Positions 7,883-15,686 of a stretch of DNA of 64,000 bases are shown piece by piece. Every line of letters begins with the position of its first letter. The first letter of the stretch is position 1. The position numbers and the translations under genes are program-made. This DNA comes from Salinicoccus sp. Bachu38. Its GTDB lineage: Bacteria; Bacillota; Bacilli; Staphylococcales; Salinicoccaceae. Where the stretch lies: positions 806,001 through 870,000 of the forward strand of contig NZ_CP138333.2 in the NCBI RefSeq assembly GCF_038561955.2. Direction: 5' to 3'. Below the pieces are notes generated by a model that did no database searches, was not told the origin of the DNA, and worked only from the letters and a program-made list of their open reading frames with translations.

Positions 7883-9304
7883 ATGACAAAGGAGAGAAAA
7901 CTTCCGAGCGGGAAGATACTCGCGTTCATTCTCGTGATGTTCGTTGTCATCATGTTCTCGTTCATACTGCTGTTGGAACTGCCGATTCAACTTGCACTGC
8001 TTACAATCTGGTTCATGATTATGGGGGTCGGCCTTTATCTGGGCAACTCATACTTCCACATGGAGAAAGGTATTCTGAAAGGGATCTATGAAGGGATGGG
8101 GGCCATTCTGATACTTATTGCAGTCGGTGCCCTGATCGGGACATGGATTGCCGGGGGAGTCGTTCCTACCCTGATATATTATGGGTTGAATATCATCAGT
8201 CCGAGCATCTTCCTTATGGCGGCGATGATCATCTGCGCAATCACAGCATTGTCGACGGGAACTTCCTTCGGGTCGGCCGGTACAGCAGGCATCGCAATGA
8301 TGGGCATCGGTGAAAGTTTTGGACTGCCGATCTACCTTGTTGCCGGAGCGGTGATTTCAGGGTGCTATGTTGGGGACAAAATGTCTCCGCTGTCGGATAC
8401 GACAGTGATGACAGCCTCGTTGTCAAAAGTGGACCTGTTCCGTCACATCAAGTCCATGTCCTATGTATCGCTTCCGGCGTTTATAATAGCGGCAATACTA
8501 TACTGGATTGTCGGTGCGGTGCTATATAGTGGAAGCGGAGATCTTTCCATTGCTGAAGAGACGATGACGGGACTTGCAAGCACTTTCAATATCTCCTGGG
8601 TGATGCTGATTCCAGCAGCCATTGTTATTGCACTGCTTGTCATGAGGATGCCCTCGGTACCGGTCATCCTGTTTGGAGCATTGCTTGGCAGTCTGTGGGC
8701 AACATGGTTCCAGGGCTACGGTTTCATCGAAGCAATCCAGGCACTTTATTCCGGCAGCAGCCTTTCGACCGGCATCGCCTTCATCGACAACCTGCTCAAC
8801 CGCGGAGGAATTACTTTCATGCTTGAAGTCATCCTGCTGATTATTCTTGCTTTGGGTGTCGGAGGGCTCCTGCAGGCAATCGGAGCGCTGGAAGTCATTG
8901 GGAATATATTCGCCAACTGGGCGACAAATACCGGCAATGTAACATTGACGACGATGCTTGCAGCTTTCTTCGGTGTATTCTTTGGTGGTGCAGCATACGT
9001 TTCCCTGCTCACTGGTACAAAGATTACCGAAGAAAACTACGACCGCCTCAATCTGGACCGGTCACTGCTATCGAGAAATACGGAAGCCGGTGGGACAGTG
9101 ACCACACCGATGGTGCCATGGTCTGATGGAGGCGTGTTCATGGCTGCAACGCTGGGTGTATCCACATTGGCGTATCTTCCATTCTTCTGGTATGGGTTCC
9201 TCGTCATAATCATCACTCTGATCTACGGCTACACAGGCAAATTCATTTTAGGCAAGGAAAAAACTAAAACAGAAAAGGAGAATATAAATGAACAAACAGC
9301 TTAA
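7883..9304 (+). CDS. NhaC-family Na+/H+ antiporter-like carrier
   Basis: Integral membrane protein of 473 residues with about 11-12 hydrophobic helices, belonging to the NhaC family that includes the malate/lactate antiporter MleN. GYCVGDKMSPLSDTTVM-like residues (SGCYVGDKMSPLSDTT, about 155-170) and TPMVPWSDGG near 410 are family hallmarks. Its place between catabolic genes, with its end overlapping the next start by 17 bases, suggests Na+-coupled uptake of hydroxyproline or proline, or exchange of a pathway product. Plain Na+/H+ exchange is the alternative. Confidence 0.85.
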   Translation: MTKERKLPSGKILAFILVMFVVIMFSFILLLELPIQLALLTIWFMIMGVGLYLGNSYFHMEKGILKGIYEGMGAILILIAVGALIGTWIAGGVVPTLIYYGLNIISPSIFLMAAMIICAITALSTGTSFGSAGTAGIAMMGIGESFGLPIYLVAGAVISGCYVGDKMSPLSDTTVMTASLSKVDLFRHIKSMSYVSLPAFIIAAILYWIVGAVLYSGSGDLSIAEETMTGLASTFNISWVMLIPAAIVIALLVMRMPSVPVILFGALLGSLWATWFQGYGFIEAIQALYSGSSLSTGIAFIDNLLNRGGITFMLEVILLIILALGVGGLLQAIGALEVIGNIFANWATNTGNVTLTTMLAAFFGVFFGGAAYVSLLTGTKITEENYDRLNLDRSLLSRNTEAGGTVTTPMVPWSDGGVFMAATLGVSTLAYLPFFWYGFLVIIITLIYGYTGKFILGKEKTKTEKENINEQTA

Positions 9305-10169
9305 AGGCGTCTTTCCAGTATTGATTACACCGATGAATGAGGACTTTTCCGTGAACTACGATGGGATGAAGGAAAATGTAAAATACTATTTGGATCAGGA
9401 AGTTTCCGGCATTGTCATTGTCGGCAGTACAGGGGAATTTGTATCATTGGATGATGAAGAAAAGATGAAGATCGTCGAAATGGTCAGCGGTATGGTCAAA
9501 GATACGGATACACAGCTGCTCGTCGGCATATCGGATGAACGTACGGATAAGGCACTGAAATTTGCAGCCCATGCAGAAGAACATCAGGCGGATGGCCTCC
9601 TGCTGATAAACTCGTACTATGGTGGACCGACCATGAATGAAATCTACCATCAGTTCAAGGACGTGAATGATCAAGTCTCGACCCCGGTAATGATCTACAA
9701 TAATCCGTTCACTTCAGGAGTCGATATTGAACTTGATACGCTATATAAAATCGACCAGACACTGGAGAATGTCAACTACATCAAGGAATCCAGTGGAGAG
9801 ATCAGGAAAGTTCGTGACATTGCCAGAAATTCCAATCTGACAATATTCTGTGGTTCTGACGATATGGCTCTCGAATCATTCCTGCATGGTGCCACCGGCT
9901 GGGTTTCTGTAGCAGGGAATATCGCCCCGAACAGTGCTTCCAAAATGCTTGAGCATGTAGAAGCGGGCAACTATAATAAAGCTAAAGAAATATATAAGGA
10001 TTTGTTGCCACTATGTGAGTTCCTTGAAAACTCAGGGAAATTTGTGCAGATTGTCAAAAAGGCAATGGATCTGAAAGGTCTGAGCGGAGGACCATCCAGA
10101 AAGCCAAGGCTTGGTCTATCAGATGAGGAGATAGAACAGTTGAAGGGCCATATGGAAAAGCTGAATTAG
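9288..10169 (+). CDS. DapA-family lyase, probable pyrroline-4-hydroxy-2-carboxylate deaminase
   Basis: TIM-barrel class I aldolase-type protein of 293 residues. The Schiff-base Lys stands in YIKESSG (about residue 165), the conserved Tyr in MIYNNP (about 137), and GSTGEF near residue 47 forms the carboxylate pocket. In hydroxyproline clusters the DapA-family member is the deaminase that converts the dehydrogenase product to 2-oxoglutarate semialdehyde, and this role fits the context. It is last in the plus-strand operon; only 11 bases separate it from the convergent sigma-54 gene, with no strong terminator seen. Confidence 0.85.
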   Translation: MNKQLKGVFPVLITPMNEDFSVNYDGMKENVKYYLDQEVSGIVIVGSTGEFVSLDDEEKMKIVEMVSGMVKDTDTQLLVGISDERTDKALKFAAHAEEHQADGLLLINSYYGGPTMNEIYHQFKDVNDQVSTPVMIYNNPFTSGVDIELDTLYKIDQTLENVNYIKESSGEIRKVRDIARNSNLTIFCGSDDMALESFLHGATGWVSVAGNIAPNSASKMLEHVEAGNYNKAKEIYKDLLPLCEFLENSGKFVQIVKKAMDLKGLSGGPSRKPRLGLSDEEIEQLKGHMEKLN

Positions 10170-10180
10170 AAAACGAGGCA

Positions 10181-11386
10181 CTACACCTCTTTCAGTTGGG
10201 AGAGTATTTCATTTTTATACTTGTTCACTGTACGTCGTGAAATATGGATATCATATTGTTTCAAATGCTCCGCAATCTTACTGTCGGAAACCGTTCTGAA
10301 GTTTTCAATCTGGCTGATCATGAATCTTACAAGGCTTGCTGAGGTGTTGCCTGTAACCTTCTTTGACAGTAGGGCCTTAATCGGCAGAGCGCCCCGCGGG
10401 GTGGCAATGTGCTTATCAGCAATCAGTCGGCTGATGGTGGCGGGGCTTAGCCCGGTCTGTTCTGCCAGTTCTGTCTGGTCCAGGGGGTTGAGGTACTCCT
10501 TTTCTTTGAGAAGGTATGCTTCCTGTACGTGAATGATGACAGAGAGAATTTGCTTCAGGTATAGTGTTCGTGCATTCAAGATGGAGACGAGCTCTTCATA
10601 TTCCTGCTTGTAACGTGCCATCCTGTCATTGAAATCAGAATCATCCGTCCGAAGACGGACAGGTTCAAATACAATACTATCCATCAGATAGTCAGAGATT
10701 TTTATTCTCAGAGTGCTGTTGGTTGTCGATTCAATGACGGCGTCCGGTTCTATGAACATGTTCACATCAGGCGTCAATGGCGATAGACTACAGCTTTTGA
10801 TGACAGTCATGTAGTCCAAAAACGTATCTTTTCCTACATGACCGTCATTAAGGAAGTCATATTGCTGTTGATGGATGTCATCAAGATGATTAAAAAATTG
10901 TGAAAAGAGCCCTTCATTATACTGGCCTCTAGTCTTGAGTTGGAATTCAATATATTCCTTTACGTCACAGCAACCGATCCCAAGGTTCTCATAGGACTTG
11001 AGTCTTTCAATATTTGTATTCACTACTTCTATAGGCACGTTGAGGAGTTTTGATACTTCAATTGAAAATGCTCCCAAAAAACCAGAGGGGTTCAGTGAAT
11101 GGAGCAGTGTCTGCATGATTTCCCTGTCCGGGCGCCCAAGAGAGCAATTGAAGTGCATGAGAAGTTCATCCATGATGGATGATTCCTGATTTGAATGATG
11201 GTGTGCCAGTACTTCCAAAGGCATTTTTTCTTCATCAATATAGATCAGGGGATTATCGTTGCATTGATCGTGTATGTATCTGACCAGCTCATAGTTATTG
11301 GATTTAAAGAGTTTTATGCCGTGATAAAGGTAGTGGTTGAGAGATAGAGACGTAGTATTGGTAATATGGTTTTCCAGTATAAGCAT
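10181..11386 (-). CDS. rpoN: RNA polymerase sigma-54 factor (RpoN/SigL), divergent
   Basis: A 401-residue sigma-54 protein. Region I is recognisable (SLSLNHYLYHGIKLFKS, then NPLIYIDEE). Core-binding segments align with B. subtilis SigL (IMQTLLHSLNPSGFL, LGIGCCDVKEYIEFQL, FIEPD). The -12 helix-turn-helix region reads TGLSPATISRLIADKHIATPRG. The RpoN box near the C terminus is SRRTVNKYK, against the consensus ARRTVAKYRE. The protein is shorter than usual (430-480), with little acidic region II. AGGGAGG lies 7 bases before the ATG. A sigma-54-like promoter at 11468-11482 points at the gene, implying autoregulation. It sits beside a sigma-54 activator and catabolic operon, so it is probably a locus-dedicated sigma. 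Confidence 0.93.
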   Translation of the reverse strand: MLILENHITNTTSLSLNHYLYHGIKLFKSNNYELVRYIHDQCNDNPLIYIDEEKMPLEVLAHHHSNQESSIMDELLMHFNCSLGRPDREIMQTLLHSLNPSGFLGAFSIEVSKLLNVPIEVVNTNIERLKSYENLGIGCCDVKEYIEFQLKTRGQYNEGLFSQFFNHLDDIHQQQYDFLNDGHVGKDTFLDYMTVIKSCSLSPLTPDVNMFIEPDAVIESTTNSTLRIKISDYLMDSIVFEPVRLRTDDSDFNDRMARYKQEYEELVSILNARTLYLKQILSVIIHVQEAYLLKEKEYLNPLDQTELAEQTGLSPATISRLIADKHIATPRGALPIKALLSKKVTGNTSASLVRFMISQIENFRTVSDSKIAEHLKQYDIHISRRTVNKYKNEILSQLKEV

Positions 11387-11429
11387 TGGAATGCCTCCCT
11401 TTATGACCTGTTACAATAATTATACAACT

Positions 11430-11442
11430 TGTCAGAATATTT
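11430..11442 (+). promoter_or_regulatory. Second copy of the shared 13-mer
   Basis: TGTCAGAATATTT, identical to 4814-4826, in the region between the sigma-54 gene and the divergent aldehyde dehydrogenase. For the sigma-54 gene promoter it would lie downstream of the start point, so it may serve the aldehyde dehydrogenase or act as a looped enhancer. Confidence 0.35.
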
Positions 11443-11467
11443 TCCAGAACATGCATATATTCATTAA

Positions 11468-11482
11468 GAAATTATTATGCCA
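11468..11482 (-). promoter_or_regulatory. Sigma-54-like promoter of the sigma-54 gene
   Basis: Minus strand TGGCATAATAATTTC, then TT: same -24 TGGCAT and same altered -12 TTTC as the other two sites in the locus. The start would fall near 11456, about 70 bases before the ATG at 11386. Confidence 0.65.
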
Positions 11483-11509
11483 ACCTGTTTTTTGAAGTTG
11501 AGAGTTTTT

Positions 11510-11525
11510 TATATAAATTTATATA
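11510..11525. promoter_or_regulatory. Perfect 16-bp palindrome before the aldehyde dehydrogenase
   Basis: TATATAAATTTATATA is a perfect palindrome that abuts the AGGAGG ribosome site. A close relative, CATATAAATTTATGTA, lies at 14208-14223 before the YkvI-like gene. It could be an operator overlapping the -10/start region. Confidence 0.4.
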
Positions 11526-11537
11526 GGAGGGTGAAAA

Positions 11538-13037
11538 ATGACAGATCTAAAGCCAACAGGAGAACTGAAACCGAGAGTAAAGGAATTCCTCGATCAGCTG
11601 GAAGGCTTCTTCATTGATGGGGAGTATGTCAAAAGCGCAAGCGGCAAGACATTTGATGTGGTCGATCCGGCAACAGAGGAAGTAATCGTGACGCTCAGTG
11701 AAGCACAGGAGGAGGATGTGGACCATGCGGTGGAAGCGGCGAGAAAGGCGTTTGACGAAGGGCCGTGGACGCGGATGGAAGCCGCGGAGCGGGAGCGTAT
11801 GATCTATAAGTTCGCAGACCTTCTGGAAGCACACCGTGAGGAGCTGGCACAGCTCGAGGCACTGGATAACGGGAAACCGTATCATGTCGCATTGGAGGAT
11901 GATGTCGACGGCACCGTCCAGCATTTCCGCTATTACGCCGGCTGGGCGACGAAGATATTCGGCAAGACGACGAATGTTTCTCCGGACTACGTCACCTACA
12001 CACTTCATGAACCGGTCGGTGTCGTGGGACAGATCATTCCATGGAACTTCCCACTTGCGATGGCAGGCTGGAAAATGGGGGCGGCACTGGCTGCCGGGTG
12101 TACAATCGTCATCAAGCCGGCAGCCGAAACACCGCTGTCGCTACTCTATATCGGCCAGCTGTTCAATGAAGCCGGGTTCCCTAAAGGCGTCGTCAACATC
12201 ATTGCCGGCTCCGGCAGTGTGGCGGGTGGTGCACTCAATGTGCATCCGAAAGTCGACAAGCTCGCGTTTACCGGGTCGACGAAGACAGGCAGTACCATCA
12301 TGAGGAATGCAGCGGACAATGTTACGGGTGTGACGCTAGAGCTCGGCGGCAAGTCCCCGAGCATCGTACTCGAGGATGCGGATCTTGAGAGCTCGCTCGA
12401 TGGCATTTTCGATGGCACGATGTATAATCACGGGCAGAACTGCAGTGCGACGACACGTGTATTCGTCCAGCGTCCGATATATGAAAAAGTCATAGAGGAA
12501 ATGAAGCGCAGGGCGGAAGCGGTGAAACTCGGTCCCGGCATCGAATCTTCGACCGACATGGGCCCGCTCGTTTCCAAAAAGCAGCTGGATACTGTCATGG
12601 GGTATATAGAAAAAGGGAAGGAAGAGAATGCACGGCTCATCACGGGCGGCAACCATACCGGTGATAAAGGCTATTTCGTCGAACCGACGATATTCGCTGA
12701 TGTGGAAGATGACATGACGATTGCGAAAGAGGAGATCTTCGGCCCCGTCATGTCGATCCTGCCATTCGATACCGTCGATGAAGTGATTGCACGTGCGAAT
12801 GCAAGCGAGTATGGCCTTGCCGCAAGCGTCTGGACGGAGAACATCCGTACCGGCCACTATATTTCCGGCAAGCTCGAGAGCGGCACCGTATGGATCAACG
12901 ACTTCGGCCTCGAGTGGGAAACAATGCCGTTCGGCGGCTACAAGAAGTCCGGTGTCGGCAGGGAGATGGGCGGCGACTATGGCATTTCCAACTATATCGA
13001 AGTGAAGAGCGTGTTTGTGAATATGAAACAGAAATGA
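11538..13037 (+). CDS. NAD(P)-dependent aldehyde dehydrogenase (DhaS-like)
   Basis: Aldehyde dehydrogenase superfamily member of 499 residues, full length. The catalytic Glu lies in ELGGKSPSIV and the catalytic Cys in GQNCSATTRV; the NAD-binding IIPWNFPL and FTGSTKTG motifs are intact. Closest in style to B. subtilis DhaS and staphylococcal AldA. It is divergent from the sigma-54 gene and so could be the 2-oxoglutarate-semialdehyde dehydrogenase needed to end the hydroxyproline route. No sigma-54-like motif was found on its strand, however, so it may be controlled separately. A bidirectional terminator follows. Confidence 0.88.
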   Translation: MTDLKPTGELKPRVKEFLDQLEGFFIDGEYVKSASGKTFDVVDPATEEVIVTLSEAQEEDVDHAVEAARKAFDEGPWTRMEAAERERMIYKFADLLEAHREELAQLEALDNGKPYHVALEDDVDGTVQHFRYYAGWATKIFGKTTNVSPDYVTYTLHEPVGVVGQIIPWNFPLAMAGWKMGAALAAGCTIVIKPAAETPLSLLYIGQLFNEAGFPKGVVNIIAGSGSVAGGALNVHPKVDKLAFTGSTKTGSTIMRNAADNVTGVTLELGGKSPSIVLEDADLESSLDGIFDGTMYNHGQNCSATTRVFVQRPIYEKVIEEMKRRAEAVKLGPGIESSTDMGPLVSKKQLDTVMGYIEKGKEENARLITGGNHTGDKGYFVEPTIFADVEDDMTIAKEEIFGPVMSILPFDTVDEVIARANASEYGLAASVWTENIRTGHYISGKLESGTVWINDFGLEWETMPFGGYKKSGVGREMGGDYGISNYIEVKSVFVNMKQK

Positions 13038-13041
13038 AAAA

Positions 13042-13071
13042 AGAAGCGGGCACCGTGAGGTGTCCGCTTCT
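13042..13071. terminator. Hairpin between convergent genes
   Basis: AGAAGCGG...CACC and GGTG...CCGCTTCT pair with a short GTGA loop. A run of six A precedes it, so on the minus strand it has a T-tract. It serves the convergent YkvI-like gene and possibly both genes. Confidence 0.7.
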
Positions 13072-13075
13072 ATGT

Positions 13076-14149
13076 CTATTGTGCCGTCTGTTTCGTTGCA
13101 AACTTGCTTCTCAGCCATCTGACGGTCAATGCTGCACCGAGCAGAAGCCCGACATATCCAAGGATTGGATAGAAGAAGTTCACGAGGCCGACGAAGCCGA
13201 CAAGGCTCAGGAAGTAGCCGATGACGAGGCCGCCGCCGAGCAGGATCCTGTAGCGTTTCGTATATGGATCCGAGAAGCGTATCAGGAATGGGTAGAGCAT
13301 GCCGACTGCCGTGTTGTAGATGACCAGCAGCATGACGAGTGAAAGTCCCAGTCCGAGTATCGGGTGGATCTCCCTTGCCAGTATCAGTGAAGGGATTTCT
13401 GCCGCATGGGTCACATCGATGCGTGCCAGCAGTCCGCCGTTCAACAGTATCAGGAGGACGAGCAGCATGATGCCGCCGAAGAGTCCGCCCTTACGTGCCG
13501 CTTTCATCCCGGAAGCCTGTGAGCCCATGATGGACAGCAGGCTGAACGCCATCGCCAGGACGATTCCACTGTATGTCAGCGCGTCCCACCACCAGACACC
13601 CGATGGTGATTTCGCTACATCCGTGTACGTGTTGGCCTCGCTGAAGGGTACGCTCGGGTTCAGGAAGCTGTACACCGCAATGATCATGACGAACGCAATC
13701 AGGAATGGTGTCACTGCGCCGAGTGCCACGAGGATTTTGTTGAAGCTCAAATTCAATGTGATGAATACTGCGATTGCCAGAATCAGCGAGCCGAGCCATG
13801 AAGGGACGCCGAAGCTTTCATAGAAGGCCGACCCTGCACCGGCAAGCATGATGACCATGACGCCGTATAGGAAGAATATCAATATGTAGTCGATGATTTT
13901 CCCGAGTTTTTCTCCGAACATTTCGTTGATCGGTTCCAGGTGCGATTCTGCATCCAGACGATTTCCAAGTTTTGATGCCTGACGGCCGATGAACATGATG
14001 ACCAGGCCGGACAGTATGACCGCCCAATAGCTCATTGTTCCGTAGTTGGTGAAGAACTGCAGCATTTCCTGTCCGGTGGAGAATCCTGCACCCAGTACCA
14101 CACCGACATAGGCAAACCCGATCTTGAGAGGTTCCTGTTGACTACTCAA
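13076..14149 (-). CDS. YkvI-family membrane transporter
   Basis: Hydrophobic protein of about 357 residues with 10 or so membrane segments. The N-terminal GFAYVGVVLGAGFSTGQEMLQF is the family signature, similar to the first helix of LeuT-fold carriers. The substrate is unknown. The frame is open to an ATG at 14194 that lacks a ribosome site. A TTG at 14149 is preceded by GGAGTGA at about 6 bases and places the GFAYVGVVLGAG helix at the usual distance from the start, so it is preferred. A catabolite-type site at 14353 and the palindrome at 14208 lie upstream. Confidence 0.75.
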   Translation of the reverse strand: MSSQQEPLKIGFAYVGVVLGAGFSTGQEMLQFFTNYGTMSYWAVILSGLVIMFIGRQASKLGNRLDAESHLEPINEMFGEKLGKIIDYILIFFLYGVMVIMLAGAGSAFYESFGVPSWLGSLILAIAVFITLNLSFNKILVALGAVTPFLIAFVMIIAVYSFLNPSVPFSEANTYTDVAKSPSGVWWWDALTYSGIVLAMAFSLLSIMGSQASGMKAARKGGLFGGIMLLVLLILLNGGLLARIDVTHAAEIPSLILAREIHPILGLGLSLVMLLVIYNTAVGMLYPFLIRFSDPYTKRYRILLGGGLVIGYFLSLVGFVGLVNFFYPILGYVGLLLGAALTVRWLRSKFATKQTAQ

Positions 14150-14194
14150 ATAATCACTCCATTTTCCCAAGTTTAAATCCATCCCGATATGCAT

Positions 14195-14466
14195 GAGGGG
14201 GGATGGTCATATAAATTTATGTATCTCTTTTGAAAGTTATTTCACACTACCTATAATAAACATACCTGTTGTGGCGATGTCAAACTTGCTTTTGTAAATT
14301 TATAGCGAAACTATATAATAAATGAAATGAAATTTAATTTTATAGTATGCTTTGTAAGCGCTTTTAAAAACAAGGGTCGCACAAGTGGTGGCAAGGTCTC
14401 CAACGATTTTCATAAATGATGAAATTTTCAAGTCAATCATTGGCAATTTTTGAAAGTAATAAAAGT
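14195..14466. other. AT-rich intergenic regulatory region
   Basis: About 270 bases without a gene between two minus-strand units. It holds a half-conserved palindrome (CATATAAATTTATGTA, 14208-14223) and a cre-like site (14353-14366). Several TATAAT-like stretches are present but no single promoter stands out. Confidence 0.5.
14353..14366. promoter_or_regulatory. cre-like (CcpA) site
   Basis: TGTAAGCGCTTTTA matches the catabolite response element consensus TGWAANCGNTNWCA at all but one or two positions, with a palindromic AAGCGCTT core. It lies upstream of the YkvI-like gene, suggesting carbon control. Confidence 0.5.
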
Positions 14467-14498
14467 GTAGAAGACCACTATTTCTAGTGGCCTTCTAC
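14467..14498 (-). terminator. Hairpin ending the lipoprotein operon
   Basis: Arms GTAGAAG-CCACT (14467-14480) and AGTGG-CTTCTAC (14486-14498) lie directly beyond the stop at 14502. The T-tract is short and interrupted. Confidence 0.55.
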
Positions 14499-14501
14499 TG
14501 G

Positions 14502-15395
14502 TCAATTGTCCACCGCCATGAAATTGACGATTTCAAATGCATATGGCGTTTCTTGTACTGTGTACTCGACCGTGCCGCTTCCGACGCCGTTGGAGGTGAC
14601 ATGCTCATATTCACGGTACATGGTCACTTTATATGTGCCATCCCCCATGTCTTCTATGTTCTGCACATCAACGGCGTGTGTCGTATGGTCAGCGTAGTTG
14701 CCGGAGATATTGTTATTGTGGATATATGACATCGCCAGACTCTGCTGCCCGATATATTCCATCAGGCGGTTGGGGTGTCCATTGAAGAAGTTGGCGAGTT
14801 CATAGGCGTAGGATTCCAAGAAAGTCCCGAGTTCCGGCGTGAATGGTGCGCCCTTCGCATCCATTTCATTGATGCCAATCGGTTCCTGGCTGCCGTCCAT
14901 GACAGCGAATGAATAGTCCACCATGCACTTGAGGCAGCCGATGTTCGGTGAAATCGGCAGCTCATTTGTGAAGTTCAGGTGATGGTAGGCGAGGAACTTC
15001 TCCTGCATCGTCACCCCGTCACAATATTCTGCAGCGAGGCGGTTCATGATGCATGCCTCACCCACAGAATCTGTGACGACGTTATATTCATACGGTCCTG
15101 AGGCGGAAGACCCACCTGAAGAACCTCCAGTCGCTGCTTCTTCCGTACCATTCGTCTCCGCTTGGTTTTCTTCAGTTGCTTCCTCAGTCGTCTCTTCCAG
15201 CGCTTCTTCCGTGCTTTCTTCCGTCGCTGAACCTCCAGCAGCGGATTCCTCGGTCGTCACTTCCTCAGTCGTCGTCTCGGTCGTCTTGTCTTCCGTATCC
15301 GGGAGGTCGTCTTCAGTGCCATTGTCGGTACCACCACATCCTGCAATCAAAAGCATCATCAGCGTCATCAGCAAAATACTCAAGCATTTCTTCAT
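14502..15395 (-). CDS. Lipoprotein with Thr/Glu-rich linker and Cys-containing domain
   Basis: A 297-residue exported lipoprotein. The signal peptide ends in lipobox LIAGCGG (Cys about residue 20). A low-complexity linker of Thr, Glu, Ser and Ala (about 22-100, TTEE repeats) probably spans the cell wall. The folded C-terminal part has cysteines in EACIMN, EYCDG and GCLKCMVD that might bind metal or form disulfides. I do not recognise the domain. The start has AAAGGAG at 7 bases. The leader and signal region are nearly identical to the 54-residue gene at 15495-15659, so the two arose by duplication. Confidence 0.75.
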   Translation of the reverse strand: MKKCLSILLMTLMMLLIAGCGGTDNGTEDDLPDTEDKTTETTTEEVTTEESAAGGSATEESTEEALEETTEEATEENQAETNGTEEAATGGSSGGSSASGPYEYNVVTDSVGEACIMNRLAAEYCDGVTMQEKFLAYHHLNFTNELPISPNIGCLKCMVDYSFAVMDGSQEPIGINEMDAKGAPFTPELGTFLESYAYELANFFNGHPNRLMEYIGQQSLAMSYIHNNNISGNYADHTTHAVDVQNIEDMGDGTYKVTMYREYEHVTSNGVGSGTVEYTVQETPYAFEIVNFMAVDN

Positions 15396-15494
15396 CGAAT
15401 GCTCCTTTATATTCTGACTTGCCTACACCTCATCCGGATCGGAATGACCGCTTGGCTCCCCTGTCACTTTCCTGCTTGACGGACCCTCGGAACT

Positions 15495-15659
15495 CTAGTC
15501 TGCATCCGGTTCATCCGTTGATTCCTCCATATCATCTTCCGTTGTCGTTTCAGTCGGCTTGTCTTCTGTACTCGACAGGTCGTCTTCAGCGCCATTGTCT
15601 GTACCGCCACATCCTGCAATAAACACTGCCATCAGCATAATACTGAATATCTTCTTCAT
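15495..15659 (-). CDS. Short lipoprotein, truncated duplicate of the neighbour
   Basis: A 54-residue gene. It begins MKKIFSIMLMAVFIAGCGG, has a lipobox Cys, and continues TDNGAEDDLSSTEDKPTETTTEDD to a TAG stop at 15495. The 20 bases around the ribosome site and start (AAAGGAGCATTCGATGAAGAA) match those of the 297-residue lipoprotein downstream. Only signal and linker remain; no folded domain follows. It is either a decayed tandem copy or a surface linker peptide. Confidence 0.6.
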   Translation of the reverse strand: MKKIFSIMLMAVFIAGCGGTDNGAEDDLSSTEDKPTETTTEDDMEESTDEPDAD

Positions 15660-15686
15660 CGAATGCTCCTTTCCATTCTATTTATT

